Positions 52,400-61,660 of a DNA stretch of 64,000 nt are shown here, piece by piece. A program made the translations under genes and the position numbers. Each line of letters begins with the position of its first letter. Positions within the stretch are counted from its first letter, which is position 1. The notes beneath the pieces were generated by a model. The model made no database searches and was not told the origin of the DNA. It saw nothing but the letters and a program-made list of their open reading frames with translations. Source of the DNA: Bog-756 sp963812525 (GTDB lineage Bacteria > Actinomycetota > Acidimicrobiia > Acidimicrobiales > RAAP-2); NCBI GenBank assembly GCA_963812525.1, contig CAWEVL010000012.1:124001-188000 (forward strand), given 5' to 3'.

Positions 52400-54781
52400 T
52401 CACGCCTGACGTCGGGCATGCGCCGCTGCCGAGGAGCGATGCCGCCGCCTGGCCATCACCGACGCCGTCACCAGCAGGATTGCACAACCGCCGGCCATGA
52501 CCAGTCCCAGCGTGAACAGCGGGGGCCAGTAGGTGAGCTCGACGATGTGGTGCCCGGCCGGAATACGCGCCTGGATCATGACCTGTGCGTACGGCCCGGT
52601 GTCCAGGGGCTGCCCGTCTAGGGACGCGTGCCAGCCGGGCTGGTTGGTGAGACGCAGGCGAAGTACCTGTTCGGTCGGGCTGGAGGTCGTGATCTTCCAC
52701 GATGACGGAGACGGATGACTGACCGCCACCGGTGTTCCTGGGGTATCAACCGGGGGGAGATCCGCTTTGGTCGGAGCGGGGGTCAAGGTGGCCACGGAAG
52801 AGTTGGGGATCCGGTAGAGATCCTCAGCACCGAGTTGACGATCGAAGACCGCACCGGTCGGGCCCGTCGCACCGTGGGAGACCAGCACATACTCCACCCC
52901 GAACCGTCTTGCCTGGGCGGCCGTTGCGATGGCGGGGCAGAACGAGTTGAAGATGGGGACGCCCGCCCCGCTGTGGCTGACGTCAGCCCACGCCCGGAAG
53001 TAGGCGCGCGGCAGGATGGGGTCGTAGAAGTCGAATTCGTGGACCCGGTAGAGAATGTTGCTTTCCGGAAGGAGCCCGAGCGCAGTCGTCGATGGCCCAT
53101 CGAAACAGGTGTACGACCCAAAGCCGACCGTGGCGTCGCCGACGCTGCGAATCAAGGCCGAGACACGGGGACTCGGAGTGACGCCGTGGGTGGACGATGA
53201 CCACAACGGCGCGCCGGAGGCGATGAGAAAGGCGGTCTCGAGCAAGAGGAGGAGGACCCCGGCGACCTGCCCGCCGGATGGTCGAGGGGACCGAGACCAC
53301 GGGTGGCTGTCCCTCCTGACGGACCGCGCCGCCAGGCCAGCGAGGGTGATCAAGGCCAACCCCGTGGTGATCAGGGGCCAGAGGAGGCTTTGCCTACGCA
53401 GGGTGGCGTCGATGGCGGACAGTCCAGAAGTGCTGAAGAGGAACAGCGCCAGGAGCAGGACAAGACCGCCGGCCAGAACGCCCCCCAGAATCAAGACGGT
53501 CGATCGCCATGCCTCCAACCGGACCAGTGCGTCCATACCGACACCGGCCAACACTGCGAGGCACAGCCCGAGCGTCATCAGCTCCCGGTGCCAGTCGACG
53601 GTCCGAATCTGCGGCAGATGCAGGATCACTGCCTCGACCTGGGGGACGAATACGACCACCGTGGTGACGATGGACAGGACAGCCAGAGCTGCGACCCCGG
53701 GACGACGCCAGCGCCGGACCAGGCCAAGTACGGCCAAGGCGATGGCGATGATCCCCACGTAGGCGGCGGTGTCGAAGTAGACGGTGTCGCCGAACACGTG
53801 ATTTCCGGCGATGGGCAGGCCGTTGTATCCCTGGACCAAGAGATGGTACAGATCGTGTGGAGGCAGCGATTTGCCCACCGCGGTCTGGGCGAGCAGTGCT
53901 CCGCTGTTCCGGGTCGAGGCCGACAGCACCTGTAATCCGGGCAGGATGAGCGGTGCACCGAGGGCCAGACCTGCCCCGATGGCGAGCGCAAGATCGATGA
54001 GTGGCCGGCCCCAGCTTCGTCCGGGCGGCGAAGAGTGCGCCCTCACGACCACCATGGTCACAACGACCACCACGGCGGAAACCAACAGCATGGTGAGGAT
54101 CTCGGGCTGACCGGCGTAGACGGCGAAGGCCATGATGACGGCGAACAAGGCGATGTTGCGCGGTCGATGCCCGCCGCGGACGATCAGAACGGCCACGGCC
54201 AACAGCCAGCCCGCCCAGGACATCACCGACGCATGGGGGTAGCCCAACCACCCCATGAACGAGCCGCTGAGTTCGAAGACGGTGCCCGCGGTGGCGCAGC
54301 CGATGATGCCGACACGGAGAACGCGAGCCAGGGCGTAGGCCCCGGTCCCGGCGATGACCATGGTCAGGATGATCTGCACGCTGTAGGCCAAATGGAGTGG
54401 GAAGGCGTAGCTGACCACCACCGGCAGGCCGAAGACGCCTGACTGCCAGTTGAAGGCCAACGGCAGTCCGAGGCCGTTGAACGGGTTCCACAGCGGGAGG
54501 TGACCCTGGTGCACCTGTAACCAGGCCAGATTGGACCACGGGATCATCTCGGCGATCTGATCGCCGGTGGTCGAATTGCGGACGGTCACCCCGGACGCAC
54601 TGGTGAGGCCAGACCTGGACAGGAGGTCGTAGGGCCCCAATGACAGTCCGTGGTGGAGGGCGGGAGCCAGGACCAACAGCGCCGACCCGACGACCCAGGT
54701 GAGTCCCACCGCATGGGGTAGTGCGGAACGCCAGCGTGGTGCGGTCGTTACCGGGCGTCCGACCTGTCCATCGGGGTTCAC
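52400..54781 (-). CDS. YfhO-like membrane protein (family B, copy 4)
   Basis: 793 aa, with LPLWNPFNGLGLPLAFNWQ near residue 103, VQGYNGLPIAGNH and the C-terminal LTNQPGWHASLDGQPL, then a last helix and an Arg/His/Ala-rich tail. Polytopic with about 13 helices. GTG 54781 is the first start in frame. It converges with the family C gene ending at 52164 (235 nt apart). It is the most diverged of the four YfhO-like copies. Confidence 0.8.
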   Translation of the reverse strand: MNPDGQVGRPVTTAPRWRSALPHAVGLTWVVGSALLVLAPALHHGLSLGPYDLLSRSGLTSASGVTVRNSTTGDQIAEMIPWSNLAWLQVHQGHLPLWNPFNGLGLPLAFNWQSGVFGLPVVVSYAFPLHLAYSVQIILTMVIAGTGAYALARVLRVGIIGCATAGTVFELSGSFMGWLGYPHASVMSWAGWLLAVAVLIVRGGHRPRNIALFAVIMAFAVYAGQPEILTMLLVSAVVVVVTMVVVRAHSSPPGRSWGRPLIDLALAIGAGLALGAPLILPGLQVLSASTRNSGALLAQTAVGKSLPPHDLYHLLVQGYNGLPIAGNHVFGDTVYFDTAAYVGIIAIALAVLGLVRRWRRPGVAALAVLSIVTTVVVFVPQVEAVILHLPQIRTVDWHRELMTLGLCLAVLAGVGMDALVRLEAWRSTVLILGGVLAGGLVLLLALFLFSTSGLSAIDATLRRQSLLWPLITTGLALITLAGLAARSVRRDSHPWSRSPRPSGGQVAGVLLLLLETAFLIASGAPLWSSSTHGVTPSPRVSALIRSVGDATVGFGSYTCFDGPSTTALGLLPESNILYRVHEFDFYDPILPRAYFRAWADVSHSGAGVPIFNSFCPAIATAAQARRFGVEYVLVSHGATGPTGAVFDRQLGAEDLYRIPNSSVATLTPAPTKADLPPVDTPGTPVAVSHPSPSSWKITTSSPTEQVLRLRLTNQPGWHASLDGQPLDTGPYAQVMIQARIPAGHHIVELTYWPPLFTLGLVMAGGCAILLVTASVMARRRHRSSAAAHARRQA

Positions 54782-55348
54782 GGGATTGGCCCGGAGCTGG
54801 GCCAGGGGTCATCCCCCGAGGGAAGCCGCTGGACGAGCCTACGCCAGTGGGAACGCAGGGGGCGTTTCGACAACTCCATGTGCAGCCCCCCTTGGCCCGA
54901 GCCTGACGATGCTTGACCGGCGTATCGCAATTGATAGAGAAGAAGCACGTATCGTAATCCACGGGGCGAGGGATCAGGTGGCGCAAACAGGTCCGGCGTA
55001 CACGTAGTTTGCTTCACGGATCTTCGACCGTTCGGAGTTCTGAGTATTCTGTGCGGCCACCGGAAGCCCTCCCGGCCATGGGTCGATCCACGCCCTGATG
55101 GTTCCTGATCAAGCCAGTGGGTGCCGTTCCTGTGGTGCTCTTCCCCTGTGCCGCTCAGGCCGGCACAGGCCGACATGAGGCAGGTGGTTTGGCCCAGTCC
55201 ACTCGAGATTACGAGACGTCGGGCACCGGCCACACTAGTGCGGAGGTGTCCCTGACTACGGCTTCCCCGGCGAGGGGGTGGCCTCTCGGATCGGCGTCGG
55301 CCACATGCTCCAGGCATGCCCGGCTGTGGCGGCCAGGAGCTCGTGACG
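54782..55348. other. Divergent intergenic region
   Basis: 567 nt between the YfhO-like copy 4 and the DUF2142-like gene. The part near 54920-54975 is locally A/T-rich (ATTGATAGAGAAGAAG) and may carry promoter elements. No gene is supported. Confidence 0.4.
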
Positions 55349-57019
55349 GTGGTGTCTTATTGTGTGCGAATGGAGCGCCACGGATCCCACCCACTGATCC
55401 GCAGCTGGGCAACTTCTACAGGCATCCTGTTCTGCCTGTGTGCGGCCTGGTCATTCGCCACTCCCGTTGGGGCGGCCAATGACGAGCCCGCACAGCTTGT
55501 CAAGGCCGCGTCTGCAGTTCGGGGTCAGATTGTCGGGCCGACCCTTACCCCAAAGCTGGAAGCCCGCCTGAACCCCGAGGTCCGGGCGAGCTTGAAGCAC
55601 TGCGAGGCCGTGCATGGGGCAGATGCTTGCGATAGGGCGATAACTGTCGTGACGGTGCCCAAAAGCTTCGCAAGTTTCGCGGTTCCCAGCTGCAGGTACC
55701 TGATTTTTCAGAATCTGCCCGCGGACTGTGGTCACGGTCTGCGTGGTTCCGGACAAGAAGGCGTGGGGGCCACCTACGTCGGGCGTTATCCACCCCTTTA
55801 CTACACCTTCGTCGGCCTTCCTTCGCTGATCTGGCACACCAATACGGCTGTCTACCTGATGCGACTTCTGAGCGGACTGCTGTGCGCAATGTTCCTCGGG
55901 CTCGCGATCGCGCTGGCCGCCGTGTGGTCTCGATCATTCCTACTTTTGTTCGCGGTGGCTGTCACCGCCACGCCCATGGTGATCATGTTCGGATCCGTCG
56001 TGAATTCCAGCGGATTTGAAATGGCCGCCGCCACTTGCGTCTGGACCGGCGGACTGATCCTCGTGCTCGATCGGGCCAGCCATCCGCCGCCCAGCCTCGT
56101 GGTAGCCACAGCGATTGCGGCCTCCGCGATGGTGTTTTCTCGGGGACTATCGCCCCTATGGCTCGCTGTCATCGGAGGTTTCCTTGCTGCGTTGGCTCCC
56201 CGCTCACTACCCATACTGTTCCGATCCCGGGCCGTACGGATCGCCGCCGGAGCCGTCACTCTAGCCACGGTGACGGCTGTTGGCTATATCTTCTGGGCCG
56301 ATACGCTATCCGTCTACCCCGCTGGGCAACCGGTGCCCTCCGGGACGTCGAACTGGGGCGTAGCTCAGATGGCTCTGGGACGGACCGGTATGCTAGTCAA
56401 TGAATTCGTCGGCTCCTTTGGGTGGACCTTCACCTCGCCTCCGCTGCTCGTGACGGTGCTGTGGATCTTCCCGGCCGCCGCGGTGGTCGTGCTCGGGCTC
56501 ACTGTCAGCTTGCGGCGTCACTCCATGATCGTCATTGCACTGATTGCTTCATCACTGGTGTTGCCCACGGGATTGATGGTCTCGCAGGCCGGTAAGGACG
56601 GGCTCGTCTGGCAGGCCCGGGACGGGTTCCCTCTGTACGCCGGAATCCTGCTGGTTGCCGGTGCGGTGTTCGGCCGCAACTGGACGTTCTCGAAGCCCGA
56701 CCTGGGTGTGCCATCGATTCTTCGGCGGCTGGCCCTGCTGTTGTCGATCTGCGTTGCGACGGTTCAGATCGGAGACTTTGCTTGGGCGCTTCGCCGTTAC
56801 ACGGTGGGCCTCGGTTCGACCATCGATCCCTTCGCTCATGTGCGAACGAGTTGGAGCCCACCCGTGCCCTCGCTCGTCCTGCTCGCACTCGCGGTGGTTG
56901 CGGCGATCAGCTACGGCGGGTGGATCTTCAAGTCCGGAGCAGGCCGCCTGCGGGTGAACCAGGATGTCCCTCCAATCGGTCCCGTCGTCGTTCGTGACGA
57001 CCCTCTGGTCACCAGCTAG
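55349..57019 (+). CDS. DUF2142-family membrane protein
   Basis: 556 aa. After helix 1 the loop reads PVGAANDEPAQLVKAASA and later GRYPPLYYTFVGLPSL, the NDEP-x-H/Q and PPLYY hallmarks of DUF2142 membrane proteins, which are GT-C-like. A long first outer loop with four Cys (CEAV, ACDR, SCRY, DCGH) may be disulfide-linked. The start is uncertain: GTG 55349 has AGGAG 9 nt upstream, while GTG 55343 and ATG 55370 are alternatives. Codon use is visibly less GC-rich than in neighbours. Confidence 0.76.
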   Translation: MVSYCVRMERHGSHPLIRSWATSTGILFCLCAAWSFATPVGAANDEPAQLVKAASAVRGQIVGPTLTPKLEARLNPEVRASLKHCEAVHGADACDRAITVVTVPKSFASFAVPSCRYLIFQNLPADCGHGLRGSGQEGVGATYVGRYPPLYYTFVGLPSLIWHTNTAVYLMRLLSGLLCAMFLGLAIALAAVWSRSFLLLFAVAVTATPMVIMFGSVVNSSGFEMAAATCVWTGGLILVLDRASHPPPSLVVATAIAASAMVFSRGLSPLWLAVIGGFLAALAPRSLPILFRSRAVRIAAGAVTLATVTAVGYIFWADTLSVYPAGQPVPSGTSNWGVAQMALGRTGMLVNEFVGSFGWTFTSPPLLVTVLWIFPAAAVVVLGLTVSLRRHSMIVIALIASSLVLPTGLMVSQAGKDGLVWQARDGFPLYAGILLVAGAVFGRNWTFSKPDLGVPSILRRLALLLSICVATVQIGDFAWALRRYTVGLGSTIDPFAHVRTSWSPPVPSLVLLALAVVAAISYGGWIFKSGAGRLRVNQDVPPIGPVVVRDDPLVTS

Positions 57020-57047
57020 AGGGGACTCTGACTCCGGTGGGTCCCCT
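57020..57047 (+). terminator. Hairpin directly after DUF2142-like gene
   Basis: AGGGGACTC pairs with GGGTCCCCT (57020-57028 with 57039-57047; one T-G pair), loop of 10 nt, beginning one base after the stop codon. No U-tract. Confidence 0.45.
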
Positions 57048-57407
57048 GGACTCCTACCGGTGGTCAGATGGAACCGAGTCCTACCGAGCTAGTTCAAGGG
57101 CGACTCCGTCCGGGCGACGCAGATCGAGAACTGGCGGCAGCCGCTCTCAACGAGCGGTTGCGAAGGACGGCTATCCGGGCCGGAGCTTGATTGTCGGATC
57201 TCCCTGACCGGTGCGGTGATCGTTCGCAATGACCAGAGGAGCACTTGAGAAGGTCTGGGGGACGACCGATTCGTCGGGGCCGATAGGAACCTGTGGCAGT
57301 ACGGTGGAACCGAGGAGTTCATTTCGAATTGACGAGGTGATCGACCCGCGAGGTGAAGGGCAGGACGGTTCGACTGAGTGTCTGAGAGGTAGTGGCGTTC
57401 GGTGCGG
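57020..57407. other. Gene-free interval between convergent genes
   Basis: 388 nt between convergent genes. It starts with the hairpin at 57020-57047. No coding frame with a good start or domain is seen in the rest. Confidence 0.45.
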
Positions 57408-58625
57408 TCAAGCGGAAGGTGGCTGCGACCCAGTGGCGGCAGGAGCGAGCGCCTTCCGCCGCCACTCCATCAACGGCTTCTCGACCAGGTACCAGCTCGC
57501 CACCACGATGGGAATGACGATGGCGAAACGGACCAGTTCGATGACCCAGAGTGGCCAACCGACGGTGGACGGGCTGACCGCCACGAACACGGGAAAGTGG
57601 ACCAGATAGATGGTGTAGGTCATGTTGCCCACCAGCACGAGTGCCGAGATGCCGATCAGCTTGGTCCCCAGACCCCTGGGCTGGACGATGAAATAGATGA
57701 TGATGATGGCCGAGGCGACCTCGGTGACGGGGATCCACACCAACGGGAGGGATCGTTCCCCTACGCCCACGGTGAACAGGACCCAGACCATGACCGCCGT
57801 GGACACCACTGCCGCCACGGTCACCACCTGTCGCGTCCTCGGCCTCCAGTCGTTGAGGTTTCCGCCGGTGGCGATCAGTCCGAGGAGGCAGCCGAGGAAC
57901 AGCGCATCGGCCCGCGTATCGAAGGCGTAGTACGTCCGGTCGCCGACCGAGAGTGTCCAGTGTGGCGCGGTCAGGACGATCAGTGTCCGATGGCCGGCGC
58001 TCAGGATGATGCCGGCGAAAGTCAGGGCGTAGGCGAGCCGCCGTTTGCCGACTTTGAGGGCCACCAGGAGGAGTGCGGCCCACACCAGGTAGAACTGCTC
58101 CTCGACCGCCAGGGACCAGCACTGGGTCAAGAACCCCGAATAGAAGGGGTCGTGTTCGAAGGCTTGGCGGTAGTCCGAGTAGAACAGGGCGGACACGCTG
58201 TCGCCCCACACGCGCTGCGAGGCACTCCCCACGTAGACGACCGAGGCGTAGAGCGCCAGCAGGACGATGGTCATCACCAACGGCGGGAGCAGCCGGACGG
58301 CGCGACGGGAGTAGAACTTGCCCAGACTGATCTGGCCGGTTCGCTGACGCTCGGTGGCCAACATGGTGGTGATGAGGAATCCGCTGAGGACGAAGAAGAA
58401 CTCGAGCGGCATCCACGAACCCGAGAGTGCGGTGGCACCGGCGTGGTAGGCGACTACCGGTACCATGAGGAGCGCCCGGACACCGGTGAGAGCCGGTCGG
58501 TTCCCCAAGGAGAAGGATTTCGACGCGCCAGCTCCTGGCGAACCGACCGTTTCGGTGGGCTGCGCCGAGTCCTCGGAGCCCCTCGAGGTGACGGCAGTGC
58601 CGCTGGCCTGACGTTCGTCCCTCAT
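57408..58625 (-). CDS. Acyltransferase family 3 (OafA-like), copy 2
   Basis: 405-aa membrane O-acyltransferase. ALTGVRALLMVPVVAYHAG with the active His near residue 62, PLEFFFVLSGFLITTML, and YSRRAVRLLPPLV are diagnostic. QCWSLAVEEQFYLVW is the conserved membrane motif also present in the copy at 24366 (LWSLSFEEQFYFLW). No fused SGNH domain. The N-terminal ~45 residues are hydrophilic. ATG 58625 is preferred over TTG 58643; neither has a strong Shine-Dalgarno. Confidence 0.86.
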   Translation of the reverse strand: MRDERQASGTAVTSRGSEDSAQPTETVGSPGAGASKSFSLGNRPALTGVRALLMVPVVAYHAGATALSGSWMPLEFFFVLSGFLITTMLATERQRTGQISLGKFYSRRAVRLLPPLVMTIVLLALYASVVYVGSASQRVWGDSVSALFYSDYRQAFEHDPFYSGFLTQCWSLAVEEQFYLVWAALLLVALKVGKRRLAYALTFAGIILSAGHRTLIVLTAPHWTLSVGDRTYYAFDTRADALFLGCLLGLIATGGNLNDWRPRTRQVVTVAAVVSTAVMVWVLFTVGVGERSLPLVWIPVTEVASAIIIIYFIVQPRGLGTKLIGISALVLVGNMTYTIYLVHFPVFVAVSPSTVGWPLWVIELVRFAIVIPIVVASWYLVEKPLMEWRRKALAPAATGSQPPSA

Positions 58626-58836
58626 CGCCACATTATGTCGCAACCAGGGTTTTGCCGACGTTCGGCGGCCACGCCCTCCTCGCCAAGATCGATCGCCACG
58701 ATTTAGACTTGCCCGGTCGGGGAGCGGCGTCGGATGGTCCGGATACCGTCAGGGAGGCGAGCATGGTGGATCGACCGGTCTGCTGCAGTCGGACAGCCTC
58801 CCTGGTCGCCTCCGTTTCGCTCCGCCGGGAGCCGGA

Positions 58837-59844
58837 ATGCGGCTACTGTCGCCACATGTTCGGGCGCCCGCTGCCGTGACCAGGGAAAAGCTTTGGATCG
58901 TGTGCCCGAGCTACGCCGACGTCGCCTCGTTCACCATCCTGCGCCAGAACATTCGCGACGTGCTTGCCACGTCGGCGCTGCAAGAGAATCCTCTGCAGTT
59001 CGTCGTCATCGATGACACTGCCGGCAACGATCCGGAGATGTCCAGCCTGGCCGGATTGCCGGATGTGTCGGTGGTCACGCCACCCTTCAATCTCGGTCAC
59101 CAGCGCGCCCTGGTCTACGGCTTACGAGTCATCGCACCGGACGTCCAGGAAGCCGATCTGATCGTCACCATGGATGCCGATGGCGAGGATCAACCCGAGG
59201 ACCTTCCCCGGATGCTCGCCCCGCTCATTGAGGCGCCGGAAAAGCACAACCTGCTCTGCGTGGCCCGACGCACCGAGCGCCAGGAGTCCTTCAAGTTCCA
59301 ATTCATGTATTTCTTCTTCCGGATCATGTTCCGCACGCTCACCGGGGTCACCGTGCGCAGCGGCAACTACGCGGCCTATCGGGGGTGGCTGGCCCGGCGG
59401 ATGCTGCTCCATCCCTCGTTCGACATCTGCTATTCGTCGACGCTGGTCAGCCTGGACATGTTGGTGACTGCGGTGCCCTGTGCTCGGGGACTCCGCTACG
59501 CCGGTCAGTCACGGATGAACGTGTTCCGCCTGTTCATGCACGGAATCCGTATGTTGGTCCCGTTCACCGACCGGATCGCCGTGCGGGCCCTCTCGGCCTT
59601 CGCGGCCATGTTCGGCGTGGGTGTCCTGATCTCGCTGGTGGTGGTGGGGATCCGTCTCTTCACCACGGCGGCCATTCCCGGTTGGGCGACGGCCACGCTG
59701 CTCGGCGTACTGACCATCTCATTCGTGGCCCTGGGAAACTTCCTGGTCCTGTTCGCCGTCTTCTCCCACTCGCGGGGCATGTCGCTGGCCGGTTTGGAGG
59801 AGATGGCGGGGCCGGCCGCTCGAACCTCTTCGCTCCCCGATTGA
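58837..59844 (+). CDS. GT2 polyprenyl-phosphate-type glycosyltransferase with C-terminal helices
   Basis: 335 aa. The GT2 domain has VVIDDTAGNDPEM near residue 55, FNLGHQRALVYGL near 85 and VTMDADGEDQPEDL near 110 (metal-binding DAD, as in GtrB/DPM-like enzymes). Two transmembrane helices follow near 245-305. GtrB-like enzymes load a sugar onto polyprenyl phosphate, the donor that GT-C-like membrane proteins need. ATG 58837 has GGGAG 5 nt upstream; GTG 58876 is nearer the domain start. It converges with the next GT2 gene, 14 nt apart. Confidence 0.82.
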   Translation: MRLLSPHVRAPAAVTREKLWIVCPSYADVASFTILRQNIRDVLATSALQENPLQFVVIDDTAGNDPEMSSLAGLPDVSVVTPPFNLGHQRALVYGLRVIAPDVQEADLIVTMDADGEDQPEDLPRMLAPLIEAPEKHNLLCVARRTERQESFKFQFMYFFFRIMFRTLTGVTVRSGNYAAYRGWLARRMLLHPSFDICYSSTLVSLDMLVTAVPCARGLRYAGQSRMNVFRLFMHGIRMLVPFTDRIAVRALSAFAAMFGVGVLISLVVVGIRLFTTAAIPGWATATLLGVLTISFVALGNFLVLFAVFSHSRGMSLAGLEEMAGPAARTSSLPD

Positions 59845-59858
59845 TCCGCTCCGACCCG

Positions 59859-60611
59859 TCAGGGCGATCTCCGTTGGCGCAGGCCGAGGGAGATCACCTG
59901 CATCACCGCGGCGAGGCCGTCGGTCGGCCGCACATGGGTCCCCTCGATATCCCGCCACGAGCGGAGGGGGACCTCGAGGAAGGCGTCGACCGGGATGCCC
60001 GGTGAGGCGCCGCTCCCTTTGAGCAGTCGCCCCAACAGCTCGACGTCGAAGGCCCACTGGGAGGCGAACGGCTGCTCGATGGCCTCCAGGAACGTCCGAT
60101 TGGCCCGGAAGACCTTGGCTCCGCACTGGGTGTCATAGACGTGGACGCCCAAGGCCAGGGACGCGGCCGTGGCGTAGACCCGTCCGAAGTAGTGCCGGAG
60201 GGCGGTGCGCTCGATGGTGCTCCCGAGCATCGCCACCCGGGCACCGAACACGGCTTCGAGGTCGTCCCGCGATTCGATGATGTGGACGAGCCGCAGTAGC
60301 TCGTTCGGTGGGGTGGCGAGATCGGCATCGTAGTAGCCGACCACGGTGGCGCCCCGGCCGGTCGCCTCGACCAACCCCGTGCGCACCGCTTCCGACTTCC
60401 CGACGTTGCCGGGGAGCACGAGGGTGTCAATGTCATTCGATCGGGATGCGAGGCGGTCCAGTACCGCACCGGTGCGATCGGTCGATCCGTCGTCGACCAT
60501 CAGCAGCCGCAGACGGCCGGATTCCGCCAGGCAGAGGAGGCTCCGTTCATCGAGCCGTCGCTCTTCGTTGTAGCAGGGAATGACGATCGTCGGTACCGTC
60601 CCGCTGTTCAT
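59859..60611 (-). CDS. GT2 dolichyl/polyprenyl-phosphate sugar synthase-like
   Basis: 250 aa. TIVIPCYNEERRLD at the start, LLMVDDGSTDRTGAVLDRL near residue 36, NVGKSEAVRTGL near 69 and YYDADLATPPNELL near 92 match ALG5/DPM1-like enzymes that make polyprenyl-phosphate glucose or mannose. QCGAKVFRA near 160 is a family motif. No membrane helix, so it is likely peripheral. ATG 60611 overlaps the methyltransferase stop by 4 nt (ATGA). It may supply lipid-linked sugar for the many GT-C-like proteins nearby. Confidence 0.84.
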   Translation of the reverse strand: MNSGTVPTIVIPCYNEERRLDERSLLCLAESGRLRLLMVDDGSTDRTGAVLDRLASRSNDIDTLVLPGNVGKSEAVRTGLVEATGRGATVVGYYDADLATPPNELLRLVHIIESRDDLEAVFGARVAMLGSTIERTALRHYFGRVYATAASLALGVHVYDTQCGAKVFRANRTFLEAIEQPFASQWAFDVELLGRLLKGSGASPGIPVDAFLEVPLRSWRDIEGTHVRPTDGLAAVMQVISLGLRQRRSP

Positions 60612-61288
60612 TGCCGGCCGGCCTCACCCCGGGGACGGCAGAAGGCCCAAGAGCTGAGGCCCGGCAGCCTGACGCTCGATCTGGTGGCGATCGCCAGCGA
60701 GAGTCGGGACTCCGCCTCCAAGGCCCGCTCGAGGGTCCGGGTCACGAGGGGGCCACCGGACCACGCCCCGACGCCGGTCGACCCGGACGTGGGTGGACGA
60801 AGCCGTTCACGGGCCGCCTGCAGCACCCGCACGAGCAGCAGCGATTGGAACAGACTGCCCTGAGACGTGACGGAGAGCCCGGCGGCCTGCAGGACCGCAA
60901 CGAGCTGGCTCGGGGAGTAGCGACGGTAGTGCTTGAGGGAGACGTCGTGCGAGGTGAAGAGGGACTGGTAGGCCGGCACGCTGACCAGGATCCAGCCGTC
61001 CTCGGTCATCTTGGTCTCGACGATGTTCTGGAGGAAGGAGAGGTCGTTCTCGAGATGCTCGATCACGTCCAGCATCAGGACGCCGTCGAACCGGCCGGCG
61101 GGTTCGGCGGTGACCAGGTGCAGACCGGGACGTTGGGCCAGGGGGGAGGTGAGCTCCTCGGTCGAGTAGTTGATGTCCCAACAGGTGATCTCTGACGACG
61201 CCGGAAGTCGGTCGATCGCCTGCTGGGCGATCCACCCGTCGCCCGCTCCCACGTCCAGCCAGTGGACCGGTTGCCGGTCCACGTTCAT
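60608..61288 (-). CDS. SAM-dependent methyltransferase, probably N-terminally longer
   Basis: 226 aa from the first normal start, ATG 61288. Motif I is WLDVGAGDGWIAQQA near residue 10, then GVLMLDVIEHLENDL near 70 and HDVSLKHYRRYSP. The frame stays open upstream, with family-like sequence ERYGDLATRHPWETARCAFF just before it. No ATG, GTG or TTG exists there. An ATA codon at 61378 lies 8 nt after a perfect GGAGG and would give a natural N-terminus of 30 more residues. Translationally coupled to the GT2 gene downstream. Confidence 0.8.
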   Translation of the reverse strand: MNVDRQPVHWLDVGAGDGWIAQQAIDRLPASSEITCWDINYSTEELTSPLAQRPGLHLVTAEPAGRFDGVLMLDVIEHLENDLSFLQNIVETKMTEDGWILVSVPAYQSLFTSHDVSLKHYRRYSPSQLVAVLQAAGLSVTSQGSLFQSLLLVRVLQAARERLRPPTSGSTGVGAWSGGPLVTRTLERALEAESRLSLAIATRSSVRLPGLSSWAFCRPRGEAGRQ

Positions 61289-61660
61289 CTGGTGCAGAAC
61301 GCGAAGGAAGAAGGCACAGCGGGCTGTCTCCCATGGATGTCGAGTGGCCAGATCGCCGTAGCGTTCACTGAGATCTATTGAACTCGCCTCCGTCGTGATG
61401 ATGTTGAGACACTGATCGGGTCGAACGACAATGGAGCAGGACGACCTCCACCGGCATGACTACGACGGCTCCTCTGAAGCCTACTGCTCGGATCGCAGGT
61501 GCTGCGTGAGCGGGCCGGCGGGTGCCTGCGTCCTCCGCCCGGGTGCCCGTCGCACCGGCGGCCGGAGAACGAGGCCTCGTTGGGAGCACCAGGTGCCAGC
61601 CGCCTGCCCCCCCGGGCGTGGGCGTGCTGGCTAGGATGCGCCGGTGGTGGTGGGGCAGAG

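Noticed and set aside
61365..61589. 74-residue - strand frame upstream of the methyltransferase
   Set aside because: It overlaps the probable N-terminal extension of the methyltransferase in a different frame and has no conserved features.
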